From positions 1 through 64,000 of the forward strand of contig JANQHQ010000026.1 in NCBI GenBank assembly GCA_028282595.1: a DNA stretch of 64,000 bases. The letters run 5' to 3'. This stretch comes from Chlorobium sp. (GTDB lineage: Bacteria; Bacteroidota; Chlorobiia; Chlorobiales; Chlorobiaceae). Position numbers and translations under genes: made by a program. A model generated the notes under the pieces. It had not been told where the DNA came from. It did no database searches and was given only the letters and a program-made list of their open reading frames with translations. This document shows positions 58,593-64,000 of the stretch, piece by piece; positions within the stretch are counted from its first letter, which is position 1; each line of letters begins with the position of its first letter.

Positions 58593-61316
58593 TCACGTCG
58601 CGAGCACGTCCAGATTGGCCCTGAGCTTTGCAAGATCCGTCCTCGCCTCTTCGAGTTTTCGACGTTCCTTCCGGACAACTTCTCCGGGGGCGTTGTCCAC
58701 AAAACCCTTGTTGGAGAGCTTTTTCTCCAGTCTGTTCACATAGGTCTCCATGGCGCCGATCTCTTTTTCAAGCCGGGCGCTCTCTTTGTCAAACGAAATC
58801 AACCCTTCCAGCGGCATAAAAAGTTCATTGCCGTCGACAACCGAGCTTGCCGAATGCGGCGGCGGGCTCAGCAGTTCCTCCCCGGCGACTTTGAAGTCGC
58901 TGCTGTTTGTCATGGTGACAATGATATGCGTATTGGAAGCAAACAGCGGCTTCAACGTATCGTCCGAAACACGATTGACCAGAGGCGCCGGCATGTCGTG
59001 AGGAACTCCGAAAACTGCTCTGAGACTTCTGGCCTCGGAAATGATTTTTCTTACGGAATCGAAACGTTCCGCACCTTCTCCCGTAAAGCGCCCGTCAGGC
59101 TGAGGCATCGAGCTGCGGGCGATGCTCGCCTCTTCGTCCCTCGGAACGACATGGTGCCAGATCTCTTCGGTGATGAACGGCATGAGAGGATGAAGCACCT
59201 TGAGTACGCCTTCGAGAATATGCAGCGCAAGACATACCGCCTCACGGGCCTTTTCTCCATTCGCTTCAAGAACGGAAAGCTCGACTTTCAGCGTCTCCAG
59301 GTACCAGTCGCAATAGTCGCTCCGGAAAAATTCGTAGACAACCCTCGCGATATCGTTCATCCTGAACTGGGCGAACGCCTGGTGGTATGCCTGAAGCATC
59401 GCATGGTACCTCCCGAGAACCCATCGCTGGGAATCCGAGAGATCGACAGCGGCCGAATCGAACCCGCCGTACATTCCATCAAAATCCTGCGGAACGGCAA
59501 ACACCTTCCGGCGCAGCATGAACACGAGGCGGGCGGCGTTCCATATCTTGGTGGCGAAGTTGCGGCCGAACTCGCACTTCTCCTCGCCGAACAGCACGTC
59601 CTGGCCGAGAGGTGCGATGTGGACGATGGTGAACCTCAGGGCGTCGGTGCCGTAGGAATCCATCACCTTCAGGGGATCCGGTGAGTTGCCGAGGGACTTC
59701 GAGAGTTTGCGCCCCTTCATGTCCCTGATGATGCTGGTGAAGTAGACGTCCCGGAAAGGAACGTCCCCCCGGAAGTACAGACCCGCCATGATCATGCGGG
59801 CGACCCAGAAAAAGATGATGTCCGGCGCGGTCACCAGCGTGTTGGTGGGGTAGAACGCCCGGAGGTCGTCATTCTGCTCCCGTTCGCCCGTCCAGCCGAG
59901 GGTGGTCAGGGGCCAGAGCCACGAGGAGAACCAGGTATCGAGAACGTCCTCGTCCTGCACGAGCTTGTCGGTACCGGCGAGATGACAGGCTTCCTCGTAC
60001 GATTCGGCCACCCATACCTTGCCCTCTCCGTCGTACCATGCCGGAATGCGATGTCCCCACCAGAGCTGGCGCGAAATGCACCAGTCCCGGATGTTTTCCA
60101 TCCAGTGCCGGTAGGTACTGATCCAGTGGGACGGGTGAAACCTGATATCGCCCTCGTTGACGACCCGCAGGGCTTTTTCGGCCAGGGGCTTCATGCTGAC
60201 GAACCACTGCTCGGACAGATAGGGTTCGACCACGACATCGGCGCGCTCCGAATAGCCGACCTTGTGTTCGTACTCCTCGACCTTCACGAGCGCGCCCCGC
60301 TCCTCCAGGTCGGCAATGATCTTCTCCCGCGCATCGAAACGGTCCATGCCGGCATAGCCGAGATCGTCGGTCATCCTGCCGTCCTTGCCGATAACGCTCA
60401 GCACGGGAAGGTTGTGTCTTCCTGCGACCTCGTAGTCGTTCGGATCGTGGGCGGGCGTTATTTTCAGGGCGCCGGTCCCGAACTCGATATCGACGTAGTC
60501 GTCGGCAATGACCGGGACGTGCCTTCCGGCGAGAGGCACGATCGCAAGCTCGCCGACCAGGTCGGCGTATCTCGGATCCTTCGGGTTGACCGCGATGGCG
60601 ACATCGGCGAGAATGGTTTCCGGCCTGACGGTAGCGATGGTAACGAACTCGCCGGGCCTCTTGGCGAGCGGATAACGGACATAGACGAGCTTGTCCTTGC
60701 GGGATTTCATGATGACCTCTTCGTCGGAAAGCGCCGTCTGCGACACGGGACACCAGTTGATGATGCGCTTGCCCCGGTAGATGAGGCCGTCGCGGTAAAG
60801 CTTCACGAACGCATGGAGAACCGCCCTGGAGGCGCTCTCGTCCATCGTGAACAGGTTGCGCCGCCAGTCGCAGGAAATCCCCAGCCGGCGGAGCTGGCGC
60901 AGAATCAGATCGCCGTACTCGTTTCTCCACACCCAGACGTGTTCGAGAAACGCTTTGCGGCCGAGATCGTGGCGCGACACCCCTTCCCCGCGCAGCTTTT
61001 TTTCAACGACGGTCTGGGTCGCGATGCCGGCGTGATCCGTGCCGGGAAGCCAGAGCGCCTCCCGGCCCGACATGCGGTTATAACGGATAAAGATATCCTG
61101 CAGCGTGTGATTCAGCACGTGACCGAGCGTCAGGCTTCCCGTAACGTTCGGGGGCGGCATGAGCACCGTATACGGCTCCCTGCCTTCATCGAGCACCCTC
61201 GAACTCTCGGCCTCGTGAATGCCCAGCGGCTCCCAGCGAGCACTGCTCCAGCGCCGCTCCACATCGTGATGATCGTATGTTTTTTCGAGGTTTGCGTGTA
61301 CTGACCGGTCGCTCAT
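58593..61316 (-). CDS. valS: valyl-tRNA synthetase
   Basis: The 907 aa class I synthetase has the HIGH-type motif in [15 protein letters not shown] (about 54-68) and the KMSKS-type loop KLSKS in [17 protein letters not shown]. It has an editing domain, the [11 protein letters not shown] block, an anticodon-binding domain, and a C-terminal coiled-coil ([20 protein letters not shown]) typical of ValS. Two hallmarks, DHAGIATQ and [11 protein letters not shown], separate it from IleRS/LeuRS. It charges tRNA-Val. The rpoD start lies 149 bp downstream. Confidence 0.95.
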   Translation of the reverse strand: MSDRSVHANLEKTYDHHDVERRWSSARWEPLGIHEAESSRVLDEGREPYTVLMPPPNVTGSLTLGHVLNHTLQDIFIRYNRMSGREALWLPGTDHAGIATQTVVEKKLRGEGVSRHDLGRKAFLEHVWVWRNEYGDLILRQLRRLGISCDWRRNLFTMDESASRAVLHAFVKLYRDGLIYRGKRIINWCPVSQTALSDEEVIMKSRKDKLVYVRYPLAKRPGEFVTIATVRPETILADVAIAVNPKDPRYADLVGELAIVPLAGRHVPVIADDYVDIEFGTGALKITPAHDPNDYEVAGRHNLPVLSVIGKDGRMTDDLGYAGMDRFDAREKIIADLEERGALVKVEEYEHKVGYSERADVVVEPYLSEQWFVSMKPLAEKALRVVNEGDIRFHPSHWISTYRHWMENIRDWCISRQLWWGHRIPAWYDGEGKVWVAESYEEACHLAGTDKLVQDEDVLDTWFSSWLWPLTTLGWTGEREQNDDLRAFYPTNTLVTAPDIIFFWVARMIMAGLYFRGDVPFRDVYFTSIIRDMKGRKLSKSLGNSPDPLKVMDSYGTDALRFTIVHIAPLGQDVLFGEEKCEFGRNFATKIWNAARLVFMLRRKVFAVPQDFDGMYGGFDSAAVDLSDSQRWVLGRYHAMLQAYHQAFAQFRMNDIARVVYEFFRSDYCDWYLETLKVELSVLEANGEKAREAVCLALHILEGVLKVLHPLMPFITEEIWHHVVPRDEEASIARSSMPQPDGRFTGEGAERFDSVRKIISEARSLRAVFGVPHDMPAPLVNRVSDDTLKPLFASNTHIIVTMTNSSDFKVAGEELLSPPPHSASSVVDGNELFMPLEGLISFDKESARLEKEIGAMETYVNRLEKKLSNKGFVDNAPGEVVRKERRKLEEARTDLAKLRANLDVLAT

Positions 61317-61365
61317 GGTGCCGTTATGAAGAATTTCTGCAATACCTGCTCTCTGTGTGCTCCGC

Positions 61366-62043
61366 TCATTCCTCTTTCTTGGTGTCCGGACGGTGCTCGA
61401 AAATCTGGTCGATGATGCCGTACTCCTTTGCTTCGGAAGCGTTCATCCAGCGATCCCGCTCGGAATCCTCGCGGATCTTCTCGACGGTCTGGCCGGTGTG
61501 GGAGGCGAGAATTTCCTCGAGAAGCTTGCGGATCTTCTCGATCTCGCGCGCCTGGATGAGAATATCGGTCTCCTGCCCCTGGACCCCTCCGGAAGGCTGA
61601 TGGATCATGATCCGGGAGTGGGGAAGCGACGCCCTTTTACCCTTGGCGCCGCACGACAGCAGAAACGCGCCCATGCTCGCTGCGAGGCCGACACAGACGG
61701 TCGCGACCTCCGAGCGGATGTACTGGATCGTGTCGTAGACGCCGAGCCCTGCGGAAACGCTCCCTCCCGGGGAGTTGATGTAAACAAAGATGTCCCTTTC
61801 CGGATCTTCGGACTCGAGGAACAGAAGTTGTGCCATAAGAAGGCTGGCCACATGATCGTCGATGGGCGTTCCGAGAAAAATGATCCGCTCTCTCAGAAGA
61901 CGGGAAAAAATGTCGAAAGCCCTCTCTCCACGCCCGGATGTTTCGATGACCATCGGAACGAGCGAACTCTCGATCCCCTGCTCTATCGCTCCGGAGTACA
62001 TTTTCCGCGCATTGTGCTCGAAACCGAAATTGATGTTTGCCAT
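61366..62043 (-). CDS. clpP: ATP-dependent Clp protease proteolytic subunit
   Basis: The 225 aa serine protease has the triad Ser123 ([12 protein letters not shown]), His148 (MIHQPSGG) and Asp197 ([15 protein letters not shown] region). The N-terminal axial segment is longer than in E. coli and precedes [10 protein letters not shown]. It forms the barrel that ClpX/ClpA feed; no ATPase gene is adjacent. The ATG at 62043 is preceded by GGAGAGG; the earlier in-frame codon adds unsupported residues. Confidence 0.95.
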   Translation of the reverse strand: MANINFGFEHNARKMYSGAIEQGIESSLVPMVIETSGRGERAFDIFSRLLRERIIFLGTPIDDHVASLLMAQLLFLESEDPERDIFVYINSPGGSVSAGLGVYDTIQYIRSEVATVCVGLAASMGAFLLSCGAKGKRASLPHSRIMIHQPSGGVQGQETDILIQAREIEKIRKLLEEILASHTGQTVEKIREDSERDRWMNASEAKEYGIIDQIFEHRPDTKKEE

Positions 62044-62363
62044 ATATTTCCTCTCCGTTTCAACTGGTTTGAAGGTTTCCGTCACCTGTCATGAAACCGC
62101 TCTGCGCAGCCGTCCGTTCCCTTCCGGAGCGTCTCCGCGAAGGGGCTGAAAATGCAAACGGGCTGAAGAGCCCGCAGTCCGGTCGAATAAAAATAACCTG
62201 CGTCGCGTACAATACAAGAAAACGGACGCAATAAACAAAAAAAACTCTTCTTTTCACGCTCGTCCGCCGGAGCGCACAGGAGATCGGGACGTTGAGCTAT
62301 CCGGCACTTTTCTTACCTTTACCTATCCGGAGCACCTTCACCTTCCATTTTTCTTTTTCCGCC

Positions 62364-63026
62364 ATGAACGTACGCCTCATTTCCGTCACCAATCCCCTGA
62401 TCGAGGTACAGGACCGCCCGCTGACTCCCGAAGGTCTTATCGCTTACTGCGCGAGGGTTTCGAGCCCCCGCCAGGAAAACCTCGATTACGAAAAGCTGCT
62501 GGCCTACTGCATCTCCCACCGTCACTGGAGCATCTTCGAAATGGTCGACATGACCGTGGAAATCGTGACATCGAGAGCCATCTCTCCCCAGATCCTGCGC
62601 CATCGAAGCTTCGTCTTCCAGGAGTTCTCCCAGCGTTACGCCCGGGCTCAGGGCTTCGAAACCTGTGCCCCCAGGAGACAGGACACCGGCAACCGCCAGA
62701 ACTCCATAAGCGACCTCGACGAGGAAACGGTTTCATGGTTCACCGAAGCGCAGGAGGAGATCAGGGGACTTTCGGAAAAAAAGTACAATGAAGCGCTCGA
62801 AAAGGGTATCGCCAGGGAGTGCGCAAGGATGCTTCTGCCCCTGAACACGCAAACCAAGCTCTATATGAAAGGGTCGGTCAGAAGCTGGATTCACTACATC
62901 GAGGTGCGCACCGACCCTTCGACGCAGAAAGAGCACCGGGATATCGCAAACGCCGTCCGGGAGATCTTCACGAAGGAATTCCCGGTCACCTCCCGGGCGC
63001 TGGGCTGGACTCAGGCCGCAAGATGA
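62364..63026 (+). CDS. thyX: FAD-dependent thymidylate synthase ThyX
   Basis: The 220 aa enzyme makes dTMP from dUMP using FAD and folate. The ThyX motif is seen in [16 protein letters not shown] (79-94), and the flanking blocks [16 protein letters not shown] and [23 protein letters not shown] are typical. The start MNVRLISV at 62364 is chosen since upstream codons lack similarity. It is divergent from clpP (320-bp gap, no gene seen) and its 3' end overlaps accD by 16 bp in convergent orientation. Confidence 0.94.
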   Translation: MNVRLISVTNPLIEVQDRPLTPEGLIAYCARVSSPRQENLDYEKLLAYCISHRHWSIFEMVDMTVEIVTSRAISPQILRHRSFVFQEFSQRYARAQGFETCAPRRQDTGNRQNSISDLDEETVSWFTEAQEEIRGLSEKKYNEALEKGIARECARMLLPLNTQTKLYMKGSVRSWIHYIEVRTDPSTQKEHRDIANAVREIFTKEFPVTSRALGWTQAAR

Positions 63027-63856
63027 TTCAGCAGCTCCGATATACGGCGCCTGAGCTCCTTGCGGTGGACGATCATGTCGAGAAAACCGTGTTCGAGAAG
63101 AAACTCCGCGCGCTGAAAGCCTTCCGGAAGATCCCTCTTGATCGTGTCGCGAATAACCCTGGGCCCCGCGAAACCGATCAGGGCTCCCGGTTCGCTCATG
63201 TTGATATCGCCGAGCATGGCGTACGAGGCGCTGGTCCCGCCCATTGTCGGGTCGGTCATGAGCGACAGATAGGGGATTTTTCTCTCGCTCAGGAGGGCGA
63301 GGCGCGCCGAGGTCTTGGCCATCTGCATGAGACTGAACGCCCCTTCCATCATGCGGGCTCCCCCGGATTGTGAAATGATGATCAGGGGCGCTTCGAGCTC
63401 GAGGCTTCTGTCGACGGCTCTCGCGATCTTTTCGCCCACGACCGATCCCATCGAACCCCCTATAAAACCGAAATCCATCGCGGATACGACCGCACGACGT
63501 CCGCCTATGGCGCCCGTCGCATTCCGGCAGGCCTCTGTCTTGCCGCTTTTTTCGATAGCGGCGCACACCCTGTCCGGATAGCGCTTCGTATCGGAAAAGA
63601 CCAGGGGATCGGCGGCCCTGAGCCCATCGTCGAACTCCTCGTACTTCTGTTCGTCGAACAGCAGGGAAAAGTACCTGTAGGGCGAAATCCTGAAATGGCG
63701 GTCGCATTCGCAACAGGTTTCGAGATGATCCTCCACCTGCTTGCGGTGCAGCATGGCTCCGCAGCCGTCGCATTTTCTCCAGAGACCTTCGGGTATATCG
63801 CGCTTGTCCGTTGTGCGGATCGAGGGCTTCGCCCGTTTGAACCAGACCATTTTCAT
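63011..63856 (-). CDS. accD: acetyl-CoA carboxylase carboxyltransferase subunit beta
   Basis: The 281 aa subunit transfers carboxyl from carboxybiotin to acetyl-CoA, with AccA. The N-terminal zinc ribbon is CDGCGAML (Cys29, Cys32) plus CCECDRHF (Cys48, Cys51). The carboxyltransferase core has [30 protein letters not shown] and SGGARMMEG. The C-terminus overlaps the thyX 3' end. accA is not in the window. Confidence 0.95.
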   Translation of the reverse strand: MKMVWFKRAKPSIRTTDKRDIPEGLWRKCDGCGAMLHRKQVEDHLETCCECDRHFRISPYRYFSLLFDEQKYEEFDDGLRAADPLVFSDTKRYPDRVCAAIEKSGKTEACRNATGAIGGRRAVVSAMDFGFIGGSMGSVVGEKIARAVDRSLELEAPLIIISQSGGARMMEGAFSLMQMAKTSARLALLSERKIPYLSLMTDPTMGGTSASYAMLGDINMSEPGALIGFAGPRVIRDTIKRDLPEGFQRAEFLLEHGFLDMIVHRKELRRRISELLNHLAA

Positions 63857-64000
63857 AAATATGGCTAAAGATTATACATTTACCTGAGCCGAAGGTTTGC
63901 CGGAACCCTGCCGGAGTTTCAGGGCGCCCGAAGCCGCCCCGGTTTTCCGGCGTCCCGCCGTTTCGAATCGCCGAAAACCGTTCTGCCGATAGCTTTCCGG

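Noticed and set aside
62159..62174. Hairpin CGGGCT/AGCCCG between clpP and thyX
   Set aside because: Short stem without T tract in a divergent promoter region; no clear role.

Overview
The window looks like chromosomal DNA of a green sulfur bacterium (Chlorobiota, Chlorobiaceae). The main markers are a CruA-type lycopene cyclase, a form IV RuBisCO-like protein (RLP) in its usual setting of aldolase and short-chain dehydrogenase genes, an NfnAB-type transhydrogenase, ThyX instead of ThyA, and a short primary sigma factor. Most of the window is GC-rich, compactly coded housekeeping DNA. No rRNA, tRNA, CRISPR array, prophage or complete insertion sequence was recognised.

The left end (1-2.6 kb) is different. 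It is AT-richer, loosely coded and full of remnants: small membrane-anchored hypothetical proteins, a truncated RhuM-like gene, a tail fragment of an unknown gene, and a nested palindromic element. It reads as an eroded island edge. A small lipoprotein and an outer-membrane helix-hairpin-helix barrel protein follow. Next come rluB-scpB, hisH/hisA, nfnAB, a DUF1499 protein, an AEC transporter, a ferrochelatase-family protein and a membrane-fusion protein (to 14.4 kb). hisI-menG, a VanZ-like protein, a chimeric LOG/menG fragment, ligA, cruA and lolD lie at 14.6-21.3 kb. A YqjD/YqjE-like trio of small envelope proteins follows a short-chain dehydrogenase (21.5-23.5 kb).

From 31.0 kb down to 23.5 kb on the minus strand lies a seven-gene run: class II aldolase/dehydrogenase fusion, LsrF-like aldolase, RLP, dehydrogenase, LptE, dehydrogenase and murI. 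recX is divergent from it. The translation block rplM-rpsI-rpsB-tsf-pyrH (35.2-31.7 kb) carries a terminator between tsf and pyrH. Then come der, mrp, a NifU-like scaffold, ftsK, gcvT, envelope genes (CARDB, TPR, two TPM proteins, LemA, an outer-membrane protein), a RelA/SpoT protein, uvrB, an M16 peptidase lipoprotein, an SPFH protein, an LptF/G-type permease, a SAM hydrolase-family protein, the primary sigma factor, valS, clpP, thyX and accD.

The clearest structures not explained by genes are three. (1) A family of three small non-coding elements (7504-7628, 16816-16932, 35169-35341) has terminal inverted repeats beginning GGGC..CTCTAT, and each copy is flanked by its own 4-bp direct repeat (TTCA, ATTT, TTGT), as expected of a MITE. 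(2) A 66-codon chimeric reading frame (16556-16756) joins the start of a LOG-family protein in frame to 42 bp identical to the neighbouring menG. (3) The RLP cluster pairs the RLP with two aldolases and a dehydrogenase, suggesting an uncharacterised sugar-phosphate or deoxysugar pathway.
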